DNA of 64,000 bases from Pseudomonadota bacterium (GTDB lineage: Bacteria > Verrucomicrobiota > Verrucomicrobiia > Limisphaerales > SXTU01): positions 1 through 64,000 of the forward strand of contig RFVF01000024.1 in NCBI GenBank assembly GCA_009922615.1. Reading direction: 5' to 3'. The translations under genes and the position numbers were made by a program. This document shows positions 46,390 to 54,918 of the stretch, in pieces. A model generated the notes under the pieces. The model was not told where the DNA came from. It made no database searches and worked only from the letters and a program-made list of their open reading frames with translations. Position 1 is the first letter of the stretch. Each line of letters opens with the position of its first letter.

Positions 46390-47235
46390 ATGAAAGCATT
46401 GAAATCTACCAGCCTCCTCGCGGCGGCCCTTGCGCTCGCCGTTTCCGCCCAGGCCGAAAACATCACGGTCAAAGGCTCCGACACCCTCGTTGTCCTCGCC
46501 CAGAAATGGGCCGAGGCTTACATGGGCAAGCACGCCGACACCAAGATCCAGGTTACCGGCGGCGGTTCCGGCACCGGCTTCGCCGCGTTGCAAAACAAGA
46601 CCACCGACCTCGCCAATGCCTCGCGCAAGATCAAGCCGGCGGAGATCACCACCTGCATCAAGGCCTTCGGCAAGCGCCCGACGGAATACAAGGTGTGTCT
46701 CGACGGCCTCTCTGTGTTTGTCAGTGCCGACAACGCGGTGAAGGAGCTCACTGTTGCGCAGATCGCCGACATCTTCAACGGCAAGACCAAGAACTGGAAG
46801 GAAGTGGGCGGCGCGGATGCTCCTATCACCGTCTATAGCCGCGAGAATAGCTCGGGCACGTATGAGTTCTTCAAGGAGAACGTGCTGCAGGGCAAGGATT
46901 TCGCCTCCAGCGCGCAGACTATGCCGGGCACGGCGGCGGTCTTGCAGGCCGTGGCCAAGGACAAAAACGGCATCGGCTACGGCGGCGCAGCCTACGGCGC
47001 GGGTGCGAAGCACTTGGCCGTGAAGAAGGACGACGCCTCGCCCGCCATTGAGCCGACCGAGGACAACGTCATCAAGGGCTTGTATCCCATCTGGCGTTAC
47101 CTCTACGTGTATGTGAACCCGGCGCTCGACAAGGGCGAAGTCGCCAAATACCTCACGTGGATCCGCAGCGACGAAGGGCAGAAAATTGTGAAGGACGTGG
47201 GCTACTTCCCGCTGCCCAAGAACCTGCGGGAGTAA
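46390..47235 (+). CDS. pstS: Phosphate ABC transporter substrate-binding protein
   Basis: 281 residues from ATG 46390; signal peptide ends AQA. Typical PstS motifs: ITVKGSDTLVVLAQKWAEAY, the phosphate-loop GGGSGTGFAAL, the SRKIKPAE segment, and YSRENSSGTYEFF. It binds phosphate in the periplasm and delivers it to PstCA. The operon pstS-pstC-pstA-pstB-phoU follows, with a hairpin between pstS and pstC that could reduce downstream expression. Confidence 0.93.
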   Translation: MKALKSTSLLAAALALAVSAQAENITVKGSDTLVVLAQKWAEAYMGKHADTKIQVTGGGSGTGFAALQNKTTDLANASRKIKPAEITTCIKAFGKRPTEYKVCLDGLSVFVSADNAVKELTVAQIADIFNGKTKNWKEVGGADAPITVYSRENSSGTYEFFKENVLQGKDFASSAQTMPGTAAVLQAVAKDKNGIGYGGAAYGAGAKHLAVKKDDASPAIEPTEDNVIKGLYPIWRYLYVYVNPALDKGEVAKYLTWIRSDEGQKIVKDVGYFPLPKNLRE

Positions 47236-47275
47236 GTTGGGTTTCTTGATCGTTTGTTCCTCCTGCGACCACTTG

Positions 47276-47317
47276 GGGCGGGCGAAAGACTGTGCATTGT
47301 CCTTCGCCTGCCCTTTT
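47276..47317 (+). terminator. Hairpin between pstS and pstC
   Basis: A 15-bp stem with two G-T or mismatched pairs (arms 47276-47290 and 47299-47313) and TTTT follows. It probably ends most pstS transcripts, a usual way to obtain more binding protein than permease. Confidence 0.8.
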
Positions 47318-47391
47318 CGACTTGAAGCAGCCCATTTTGTTTCCGGCTCGTAACTAGCCTTCCGCTTGCGGTTCACCTACTCTCGCTGCCC

Positions 47392-48576
47392 GTGACGAAC
47401 GTCCCGCACAACGCCAAGCGCACCGTCGGATGGATGGGTATTCATCGTGGCCACAAGGCGCGGCCCGTCGAGTGGCTGGCGGAGAAGTTTATCTATCTGA
47501 TCTCGCTCACGGCGATCTTGATGGTGTTCCTCATCTTCGTGTTCGTTGCGCGCGAGGCGATGCCGCTAGTGATGGGCAAGATGAACAGCGCCGCCGCGAG
47601 GCCGGTCATCGCGGCGAAGGAGATGGACAAGCTCAAGCCCGACGAGTTGCGGGACTACCTCGGCTTGACGGCGAAGGAGTTTCAACAGCTCGACAAGGAG
47701 GCGCTCACGGCGCTCATGGAGGTGCGCGAGGAAGAGGCCAAGGAAGCCCCCAAGGACAAGGACGCCACCGTGAACACCACGGAATGGAAGTATCTCCTTG
47801 GTGCGCACCATTGGTCCGACAGCCGCCCCGAGGATCGCTACGTGTGGCAGCCCATCGGGCGTATCCACAAATACAATCTCTGGCCGCTCATTATTGGCAG
47901 CCTCAAGACCACCATCGTCGCGTTGCTCTTCAGCGTGCCGCTCGCGCTCGCAGCGGCCATCTATGTGTCGCAGCTTTCGTCGCCATCGCTGAAGGAGTGG
48001 CTCAAGCCAGCGATTGAACTGCTTTCCGGCGTGCCGTCGGTAGTGCTGGGCTTTTTCGGGCTGATCGTGATGGCGACGTTTCTTCAGGGAACATTCGGCT
48101 ATCAGTCGCGGCTGAACGCGTTCGTCGCGGGCATCGCGCTGGGGCTGGCGGTGATCCCCGTCGTCTTCTCCATCGCCGAGGACGCGCTGACGAGCGTGCC
48201 GCGCAGCTACACGCAGGCGGCGCTGGCGCTCGGGGCTTCGAAGTGGCAGGCGGCGTGGCAAATCGTCCTGCCGGCGGCCGCGCCGGGAGTGTTCGCGGCG
48301 GTGGTGTTGGGCTTTGGCCGCGCGATCGGCGAGACGATGGTCGTCCTCATGGCCAGCGGCAACGCCAGCATTATGTCGCTCAGTCTCTTCGACTCCACGC
48401 GTTCCATCACCGCGACGATCGCGGCGGAACTGGCCGAGGCGGTCTTCGGCGGGCACCACTACCGGATGCTGTTCCTCATCGGGGCGATGCTCTTCATCGT
48501 GACCTTTCTTACGAACCTCGCGGGCGACCTCATCATGCACCGGCTCAAGGGGCGACTGGAGGGAAGGGCCAAATGA
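47392..48576 (+). CDS. pstC: Phosphate ABC transporter permease PstC
   Basis: 394 residues from GTG 47392. Six membrane segments; the permease signature is EALT..PRSYTQAALALGASKWQA (EAA-type loop). Compared with usual PstC proteins (about 300-320 residues) there is an inserted region of about 70 residues after the first membrane segment (about 62-130, LKPDELRDYLGLTAKEFQQL), probably periplasmic. It pairs with PstA; their genes overlap by 4 bp. Confidence 0.92.
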   Translation: MTNVPHNAKRTVGWMGIHRGHKARPVEWLAEKFIYLISLTAILMVFLIFVFVAREAMPLVMGKMNSAAARPVIAAKEMDKLKPDELRDYLGLTAKEFQQLDKEALTALMEVREEEAKEAPKDKDATVNTTEWKYLLGAHHWSDSRPEDRYVWQPIGRIHKYNLWPLIIGSLKTTIVALLFSVPLALAAAIYVSQLSSPSLKEWLKPAIELLSGVPSVVLGFFGLIVMATFLQGTFGYQSRLNAFVAGIALGLAVIPVVFSIAEDALTSVPRSYTQAALALGASKWQAAWQIVLPAAAPGVFAAVVLGFGRAIGETMVVLMASGNASIMSLSLFDSTRSITATIAAELAEAVFGGHHYRMLFLIGAMLFIVTFLTNLAGDLIMHRLKGRLEGRAK

Positions 48577-49523
48577 ATCCCGCTACGGCCTCATCGAACA
48601 AGCTCGACTTTCGCTCGCGCGGCTTCGACTTCGTTTCGTTTGCCTTCACCAGCCTCACCGGGCTGGCGACGCTGCTCATCCTCGCGATCCTTGCCATCAT
48701 CCTCGCCAACGTCGTGTGGCATGGCTGGGGCACGTTCTCGTGGCGCTTCGTCACGGGCAGTGCCGATCAAGACATGTTCGATGTGAACAAGGCGGGCATC
48801 CTCCCGATGGTCATCGGCACCGCGCTGCGCGTGCTGGTCATGACGCTCTTCGTGGTGCCCATCGGCGTCATCACGGCGGTCTATCTCACCGAATACGCGC
48901 AGTCCACCGCAGTCACCACGCGCATCATTCGCGGCGCAGTGAACAATCTTGCTGGCGTGCCAAGCATCGTCTTCGGCCTGTTCGGCCTCGGCTTCTTCAT
49001 CAGCTTCATCGGCGGCGCGATGGACGCGGGCCGCGCGGAGCCGCACTGGGGCAAGCCCGCGATCCTCTGGGCTTCGCTCACGCTCGCGGTGATGACGCTG
49101 CCGCTCGTCATCGTGGCCACCGAAGAATCGCTCCGCGCCATCACGCCCGGACTGCGCGAAGCGAGCCTGGCGCTCGGGGCGACCAAGCTGGAAACCATTC
49201 TCAAGATCGTCCTGCCCGAGGCGCTGCCGGGCATTCTCACTGGCGGCATTCTCGCCGTGGGCCGGGCGGGCGGTGAAGTCGCGCCCATTCTCTTCACCGG
49301 CGCGGCTTACTACATGAGAGACTTGCCCAAGGCGGCGACGGATCAATTCATGGACCTCGGCTACCACGTTTTCATCCTTAGCACGCAATCGCCAGACATC
49401 GAGAAGACCCGGCCCATCCTTTTCGCCACCGTGCTGGCGTTGCTGCTCCTAACGCTTTCGCTCAACCTCATCGCCGTCGTGGTGCGCGCCCGCGTGCGCA
49501 AGCGGATGCGCGCGGGACATTGA
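48573..49523 (+). CDS. pstA: Phosphate ABC transporter permease PstA
   Basis: 316 residues from ATG 48573, overlapping pstC by 4 bp; the longer open frame inside pstC is a shadow. Six membrane segments with the permease loop (EESLRAITPGLREASLALGATK) and the conserved PstA segment VNNLAGVPSIVFGLFGLGFF. It forms the membrane channel with PstC. Confidence 0.93.
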   Translation: MNPATASSNKLDFRSRGFDFVSFAFTSLTGLATLLILAILAIILANVVWHGWGTFSWRFVTGSADQDMFDVNKAGILPMVIGTALRVLVMTLFVVPIGVITAVYLTEYAQSTAVTTRIIRGAVNNLAGVPSIVFGLFGLGFFISFIGGAMDAGRAEPHWGKPAILWASLTLAVMTLPLVIVATEESLRAITPGLREASLALGATKLETILKIVLPEALPGILTGGILAVGRAGGEVAPILFTGAAYYMRDLPKAATDQFMDLGYHVFILSTQSPDIEKTRPILFATVLALLLLTLSLNLIAVVVRARVRKRMRAGH

Positions 49524-49544
49524 CACTCAACTCGCTTCTCTGAC

Positions 49545-50360
49545 ATGGCTGCCTTCTCCCCATCGCAAGTGACGCTCAACGCCAGCAAACCCGCCGAGGG
49601 CGCGGGCGCGCCGTTGATCCAGACCGACGGCGTCAACCTCCACTACGGCTCGTCGCACGCGCTGAAGAACATTTCCGTGACGCTCGGCGAGCGGCACGTC
49701 ACCGCGTTCATCGGCCCATCGGGCTGCGGCAAGTCCACCTTCCTCCGCTGCTTCAACCGGATGAACGATTTGATCGACTCCGTCCGCATCACCGGCTCGA
49801 TCAAAATCGGCGGGCAGGACATCTACAGTCCGGACGTGGACGTTATCGAGCTGCGCAAGCGCATCGGGATGGTCTTCCAGCGTTCGAACCCGTTCCCCAA
49901 GTCCATCTACGACAACATTACCTACGGCCTCAAGCTGCACGGCATGAAAGCGAAGTCCGACCTCGACGCCACTGTCGAGCAAAGCCTGCGGGGCGCAGCG
50001 CTGTGGGACGAGGTGAAGGACCGGTTGCACACCAGTGCGCTGGGTCTTTCCGGCGGCCAGCAGCAGCGGCTCTGCATTGCCCGCGCCATCGCCATCAAGC
50101 CGGAGATTCTCCTGATGGACGAGCCGGCCAGCGCGTTGGACCCGATCGCCACGGCGAAGATCGAGGAGCTGATTCTCGAATTGAAGAAGGACTTCACCAT
50201 CGTCATCGTCACGCACAACATGCAGCAGGCCGCGCGCATCTCCGACCACACCGCATTCTTCTACCTCGGCGAGTTGATCGAGTTTGGCACGACCGCGAAG
50301 ATTTTCACCAACCCGGCGAAGCGGCAGACGGAGGACTATGTGACCGGGAGGTTTGGATGA
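49545..50360 (+). CDS. pstB: Phosphate ABC transporter ATP-binding protein
   Basis: 271 residues. Walker [11 protein letters not shown]-loop [16 protein letters not shown], signature [14 protein letters not shown], Walker [14 protein letters not shown] and switch His in [13 protein letters not shown]. Standard PstB. It energises PstCA and signals phosphate status through PhoU and a sensor kinase. A heptamer inverted repeat lies between it and phoU. Confidence 0.95.
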   Translation: MAAFSPSQVTLNASKPAEGAGAPLIQTDGVNLHYGSSHALKNISVTLGERHVTAFIGPSGCGKSTFLRCFNRMNDLIDSVRITGSIKIGGQDIYSPDVDVIELRKRIGMVFQRSNPFPKSIYDNITYGLKLHGMKAKSDLDATVEQSLRGAALWDEVKDRLHTSALGLSGGQQQRLCIARAIAIKPEILLMDEPASALDPIATAKIEELILELKKDFTIVIVTHNMQQAARISDHTAFFYLGELIEFGTTAKIFTNPAKRQTEDYVTGRFG

Positions 50361-50370
50361 GCCTAACCAA

Positions 50371-50441
50371 GAAAGTAATTAGTGATTAGTCCGTCACCTC
50401 CGCACTCGCTACTTACCAAACTCTGATTACTAATCACTTTT
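50371..50441. repeat. Imperfect inverted repeat of heptamers between pstB and phoU
   Basis: The left arm (50371-50390) reads as heptamers AGTAATT and AGTGATT; the reverse complement of the right arm (50420-50441) reads AGTGATT and AGTAATC. A loop of about 30 nt separates them. It could attenuate or stabilise the pst-phoU transcript. Confidence 0.75.
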
Positions 50442-50447
50442 CACCCA

Positions 50448-51110
50448 ATGCTTCCCCACGACCACGAATTCGCCGTCCTCAAGGAAAAACTCCTCACCAT
50501 GTCGAGTTTGGCCGCCAGCTCGCTTCAAAACGCCATCAAATCACTGGTCGAGCGGAACGACGACCTTGCCCGCCAGGTCGAGCAGGCGGACGACCAACTC
50601 GACGCGTTGGAGATTGAACTGGATGAACTCGCCATTGTGCTCCTGTCGCGCGGCCCCATAGCCAGCGATTTGCGAATGATCGCCGTCGCCATGAAGATTA
50701 CCCATGATCTGGAGCGAGTTGGCGACGAGGCCACCGCCATTGCGCGCAGCGCGGTCGAGTTGAACAAGGAGCCGCAGCTCAAGCCCTACGTGGACATCCC
50801 GCGCATGGCGACGATGGCGCTGGAGATGTTGAACGATTCGCTGGAAGCCTTCGTGAGTCGCGACACCACCCGCGCCCGCGCGGTGTTGCCGCGCGACAAG
50901 GACGTGGATGCGCTGAACAGGCAGCTACACCGCGAATTGATTTCCTACATGCTGGAACGCCCGTCTGTGGTCACCCGCGCGCTCCACCTCATGCAAGTGT
51001 CCAAGCGCATCGAACGTATCGCCGACCACGCGACGAACATTGCTGAGGAAGTGGTTTACCTCTACGAGGGTCGCGACATTCGCCACACCGGTAAGGACGC
51101 GCACGCATAG
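50448..51110 (+). CDS. phoU: Phosphate signalling complex protein PhoU
   Basis: 220 residues. Two three-helix bundles of the PhoU fold with the conserved metal-binding segments VGDEATAIARSAVEL and ERIADHATNIAEEVVYL. PhoU links PstB to the phosphate sensor kinase and represses the Pho response when phosphate is plentiful. No sensor kinase gene lies in the window. Confidence 0.93.
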   Translation: MLPHDHEFAVLKEKLLTMSSLAASSLQNAIKSLVERNDDLARQVEQADDQLDALEIELDELAIVLLSRGPIASDLRMIAVAMKITHDLERVGDEATAIARSAVELNKEPQLKPYVDIPRMATMALEMLNDSLEAFVSRDTTRARAVLPRDKDVDALNRQLHRELISYMLERPSVVTRALHLMQVSKRIERIADHATNIAEEVVYLYEGRDIRHTGKDAHA

Positions 51111-51143
51111 CGGCGCGACGCCGACAACCTCCCAACACGACGG

Positions 51144-51692
51144 TCACACGAATTCGTGTTCGTGCGCCCGCACCGTCAGCACGGGGCAGGGGGCCAGCCG
51201 CACGACGCGTTCGGCCGTGCTGCCGAGGAAGAGGTGCTTTAGCCCGGTGTGCCCGTGGGTGGCGATGACGATGAGATCGGCTTCGCACTCCCGCGCGGCT
51301 GCCGTGAGTTCGGCAAACGGCTGCCCCAGGCGCGCAAGGCTCGTTGATTCCACCCCGGCGGGCACTTGGCGCTTGGCAAACTCCGTGACCGCAGTGCGGG
51401 CGAGTTTGAGGCGCTCTTGATTGGCGGTTTCCATCGCCGGCGGGATGATGATGCTCTCGGGGTAATGCACCGGTTCGACCACGTGGACGAGGATGAGCTC
51501 GGACCGGAACTGCTCGGCGAACCGCACGGCATACTTGAGGGCTTTGACGGAGAAATCCGAAAAGTCCACCGGCACGAGGATTTTCTTGAGGCGCAAATAG
51601 GACGGGACCAAATCAATAATCGGGGCGGAGGAGTTGTCCGGCCTTGGTGCGGAAGCTAATCTGGCTGGTTTGGCGGTAGTTTTCTTTTTCAT
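51144..51692 (-). CDS. Universal stress protein
   Basis: 182 residues, UspA fold after a basic N-terminal extension of about 32 residues. Opening strand YLRLKKILVPVDFSDFS and the ATP-binding motif GHTGLKHLFLGSTAERVVRLAPCPVLTV (Gly-x2-Gly-x9-Gly-Ser). It is convergent with phoU, separated by about 33 bp. Confidence 0.9.
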   Translation of the reverse strand: MKKKTTAKPARLASAPRPDNSSAPIIDLVPSYLRLKKILVPVDFSDFSVKALKYAVRFAEQFRSELILVHVVEPVHYPESIIIPPAMETANQERLKLARTAVTEFAKRQVPAGVESTSLARLGQPFAELTAAARECEADLIVIATHGHTGLKHLFLGSTAERVVRLAPCPVLTVRAHEHEFV

Positions 51693-51790
51693 AGCGCGTG
51701 ATGGGTTAGGCGGCTGTCAGACGATGGTTTTCGCCCGGCCAGCGGGCTGCTCGGTAATTGTCCGAAGAGTGCACTGCCTTGCCGACGAGG

Positions 51791-52369
51791 TCAACTCAGC
51801 CAGTGTTTCAAGAGACTTGACGCGGTGGGCCGCCACCAGATGGCCAGCGAAAACCGGCGGTAGTCGCCCGGGGGGATTTCGCCAGCGGCCAGCAGGGTGG
51901 CGAGGCGCTTCACGTGGTGCGGCAGGGCGCGGATGACCAGTCGGCGGTCCTCCCATTCGGCGGAGAGCCGCGCTGCCTCGTAGCGCGCGAGGCTCAGTGC
52001 CCACGCAGGATCGAGACCGTATTCCGCAGTGTGGGATTCGAGATGCTGCGCAAAGGCGATGGCATCCTCGGTGGGCCGCTGGCCCGGCGGCGGCGGGGTG
52101 ACGGCGTAGTTGCGGAAGCAGTCGGCGAATCGCTGCCCCAGCGCCTTGCGCGTGAGCGGCAGCCGCAGGGCGACCTGCGCTAGCCGACGGGTGCGCAGCA
52201 GCCGGGCAAACTGGCGCATCTGCTCCTGATGAATTGCGCTCAACGTCTCTGCGGCCACCGTTAATCCTTCGTGGGCCGCCACGCGGGCCGGGTCCCCGAA
52301 GAATTTCTCGCGGAACTCGCGGTCGGTCGCCAGCCGGGCGACGAGCTTTTGCTGGAGCGCTAGTTCCAT
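51791..52369 (-). CDS. Partner of the MNIO enzyme, with leader-like N-terminus
   Basis: 192 residues from ATG 52369, overlapping the MNIO gene by 10 bp; the longer open frame runs back through the MNIO gene and is a shadow. The first 45 residues (KLVARLATDREFREKFFGDP, then GLTVAAETLSAI) resemble the leader region of Nif11/NHLP-type peptides: helical, with Asp-x-x-Phe-Arg and a following Asp-Pro. The remaining 145 residues are a helical domain with no recognised motif and few Cys residues. Either a large modified substrate or a recognition partner of the upstream enzyme. Confidence 0.7.
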   Translation of the reverse strand: MELALQQKLVARLATDREFREKFFGDPARVAAHEGLTVAAETLSAIHQEQMRQFARLLRTRRLAQVALRLPLTRKALGQRFADCFRNYAVTPPPPGQRPTEDAIAFAQHLESHTAEYGLDPAWALSLARYEAARLSAEWEDRRLVIRALPHHVKRLATLLAAGEIPPGDYRRFSLAIWWRPTASSLLKHWLS

Positions 52370-53220
52370 CGCTTGTGGTGCCGGCCGATGGCCCGGGCGC
52401 GTTCGACTTCCCAGAGGATCTCGGGCAGGGGCGGCAGGTTGTCGTCCCGTTCCAAGCAGATGCAGCGCACGGGCGCACGGCTGACGGCGTGGTCGAGCAA
52501 TTGCCAGATGCTTTCCGGCACGGCTTGCGTGCGGCTGTCGATCAGGCGGCCTTTGGACTCGTGTGCGCCGGAGAAATGCACCTGCACCACGCGTTCGAGC
52601 GGGAGCTTTTCGATGAAGTTCGCCGGGCTGGTCCCGTGGTTCGTGCTGTTGGCGTGGATGTTTGTCACGTCCAGCAACAAGCCGCAGCCGCTGTGGTGCA
52701 GCACTTGCGTGATGAACGTGGGTTCGTCCATCTCCGCCCCGGGCCAGATCAACGGCGAGCAGACATTTTCCAAAATCAGCGGCGTGGCGATGGCTCGGCG
52801 CGCCGTGATGATGTTTCGGGTCATCGTCTCGACCGCTTCCTTGGTGAACGGAAGCGGCGCCGGATGGCCGAGGTGAATTCCACCCGCGCGGGTAAAGCCG
52901 ATGTGCTCGCTCCACCACGGCGCGGCGACGCGTTTGAGCAAAAGATAAACCTTCTCCAAATAAGCTTCATCCAGGCCCTCCGCGCTGCCGAGCGAGAGGT
53001 TTGTGAAGTGCGGGACGACGGTGAAGTGCTCCATCAGCAGCGCCAGTTCATCGAGCTTCTCTGGCGGCGCATCCAAGTAGAGGTCGCCAATGATCTCGAT
53101 GAAATCCACTTCCGACTGCCGCTGCAACAGCTCGTCGCGGAACGGGCGACGGTAGCTCAACCCCGCGCCCAGGCGCGGCAGATTGGCGAGCAGGCTGGTT
53201 ATTTCAGTCTTGCGGCCCAC
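52360..53220 (-). CDS. MNIO family (DUF692) multinuclear iron oxidase
   Basis: 286 residues, a TIM-barrel enzyme. Family motifs: GAGLSYRRPF, VDFIEIIGDLYL, HFTNLSLGSAEG, SEHIGFTRAGGIHLGH, LENVCSPL, LLLDVTNIHANSTNHG, QVHFSGAHESKGRLIDSR and CLERDDNLP. MNIO enzymes (MbnB, TglH, BufB) use two or three irons to modify Cys or other residues of ribosomal peptides. At the segment usually ending Asp-Ser/Thr-His, this protein has Asp-Ser-Arg, which might change metal binding. The partner gene overlaps its 3' end. Confidence 0.88.
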   Translation of the reverse strand: MGRKTEITSLLANLPRLGAGLSYRRPFRDELLQRQSEVDFIEIIGDLYLDAPPEKLDELALLMEHFTVVPHFTNLSLGSAEGLDEAYLEKVYLLLKRVAAPWWSEHIGFTRAGGIHLGHPAPLPFTKEAVETMTRNIITARRAIATPLILENVCSPLIWPGAEMDEPTFITQVLHHSGCGLLLDVTNIHANSTNHGTSPANFIEKLPLERVVQVHFSGAHESKGRLIDSRTQAVPESIWQLLDHAVSRAPVRCICLERDDNLPPLPEILWEVERARAIGRHHKRWN

Positions 53221-53341
53221 GCAGTGGTGAACAACTTCAGTCGGCGTGACCGACCATCCGGGCTTGGGTTGGGGTGAGATTCACGGGCCGAATCCTCGCC
53301 GTCCCACTGGTTCAAGCCAAGGAAAACTTCTGGGGCCGGCA

Positions 53342-54751
53342 TCACCGCAGTCGTGGCAGGCTCGCGGCCGCGACGGCCTGGCCGTGGCGTTTGTCCTGCT
53401 CGTCCGGGACGTGGAATTGCAGGCGTGCGGCGAGATCGGGGAACTCGGTTTGCAGCACGGCCTTGGCGCCGGCGATGATGACATCGCCGCCCGCGCCGCT
53501 GGTGACGCGGCCGAGGATGAGCAGATGGCGGAAGTCGTAATAGTCCGCGTAGTGCGCGACTGCGTAGCCAAGGTAGGTGCCGAGGGTCTCGTAAATCTTC
53601 CGGGCACGGGGATCACCGGCTTTCATCAGCGACTGCACCAGCTTGAGCTGCTCGGGCAGCGGGAGCTTCGTGTCGGGCTCGATGCCGGACGCGGGCAGCA
53701 AGCGCCCGACCGCTTGCTGCGAGAAGTATTGCGCGCCCACGCCGTAGTCGCCGCTCCACTCGTCGCACGCGGCGGCGGGGTGGTAATCCACTGGGGCGAA
53801 GGCGAGTTCGCTCAACCACGTGGTTATGTTACCGCTGGGCGTGACGTAGCCGGCGGCCTGGCTGGTGCCCATCGCGATGCCGAGGACGCCGTTCACGCCG
53901 AGCGACATCGAGCCGGCGAGGGCGGTGACTTCGCCATCGTTGGCGACCTCGAAGGGCACGCCGTTCCACGCGCGTTGCACTTCGAGGAACAGGTCTTTCA
54001 CCCGCGCGTTGAACACGTCCGGCGCGACGCCGCGGAAGAGCGAGGCGACCTTGACGCGGTTGTTCACATACACGCCCGCCGCGCTGGCGCCAATGGCGTC
54101 CACGCGGGGCAGGTGCGCGGCGGCCTTGCGGATGGAGTCCATGATGCCGTCGAAGTGATACTGCGGGTCGGGATGAAAGTAAGGGTCCCACACCGTCTCC
54201 TCGCTGAAGACCACCTTGCCGTCTTGCACGGCGGCGACCTTGCGGTCGCTGCCGCCGAGGTCGAACCCGATGCGGCAGCCGTCGAGGTGGCGGCCGAGGG
54301 CCTGCACGTTCGCGCGCTCGGGCGGCAGGCTCGCGGCATCGCACGCGATGACCGCGATGGGGTGGTCATAGACGCGTTCGCCGATGAGGTTCGAGTCGAA
54401 GCGGCCGGTGGCGGTGTCGCGGAAGTGGGCTTGAAGCTGCGCAGCGAGTTGGGCGGGGCCCGTGAAATGAAAGCGCCAGCCGCCACGCTGCCAGAGGAGG
54501 AATTTGGCAAGCCGCTCAAGGTGGCTGAAGTTCGCCGCTGCAAGCGGATGGGCAGCGGGTGCGAGTTCCGTCTGGTGGTGGAAAACGGAGCCGTCGGTTT
54601 GCTCCAGCGCGAGCGTGACGGGCACGGCGCGGCCGGTCGCGCGCACGGCGTCGCGAAAGGCGTGCGTGGCGAGCACGGCGGGGCGGAAGGCCGGGTCGAG
54701 GACCGGCGTGACGCGCGGGGCGGGCAGCGGGAGGCCGCGATTGATGTTCAT
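53342..54751 (-). CDS. ROK/hexokinase-like ATPase-fold kinase protein
   Basis: 469 residues. The N-terminal 140 residues are an extra domain; then GFDLGGSDRKVAAVQDGK (phosphate-1 loop of the actin/hexokinase/ROK superfamily) and PFEVANDGEVTALAGS (phosphate-2-like). YDFRHLLILGRVTSGAGGDVI resembles the adenosine motif. It probably phosphorylates a sugar; it is longer than typical ROK kinases. Starts are clear (MNINRGLPLP). It precedes the MNIO gene by 121 bp on the same strand. Confidence 0.65.
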   Translation of the reverse strand: MNINRGLPLPAPRVTPVLDPAFRPAVLATHAFRDAVRATGRAVPVTLALEQTDGSVFHHQTELAPAAHPLAAANFSHLERLAKFLLWQRGGWRFHFTGPAQLAAQLQAHFRDTATGRFDSNLIGERVYDHPIAVIACDAASLPPERANVQALGRHLDGCRIGFDLGGSDRKVAAVQDGKVVFSEETVWDPYFHPDPQYHFDGIMDSIRKAAAHLPRVDAIGASAAGVYVNNRVKVASLFRGVAPDVFNARVKDLFLEVQRAWNGVPFEVANDGEVTALAGSMSLGVNGVLGIAMGTSQAAGYVTPSGNITTWLSELAFAPVDYHPAAACDEWSGDYGVGAQYFSQQAVGRLLPASGIEPDTKLPLPEQLKLVQSLMKAGDPRARKIYETLGTYLGYAVAHYADYYDFRHLLILGRVTSGAGGDVIIAGAKAVLQTEFPDLAARLQFHVPDEQDKRHGQAVAAASLPRLR

Positions 54752-54918
54752 GCGCGGTGGTTGTAGCGGTGTGGCGCGCGCGGTTCAAGGCCCGGGCGAC
54801 CGGACATGGATTGTCCCGTGGTTGGCAAGAGAGGGGGACTGTCAGCCAAGCCTAGGCGAGCGGGGCGGAGCTGGTGGAGGCACGCTGGCCTCGCTGGTCG
54901 AACTGCCGGCGAGTATGC

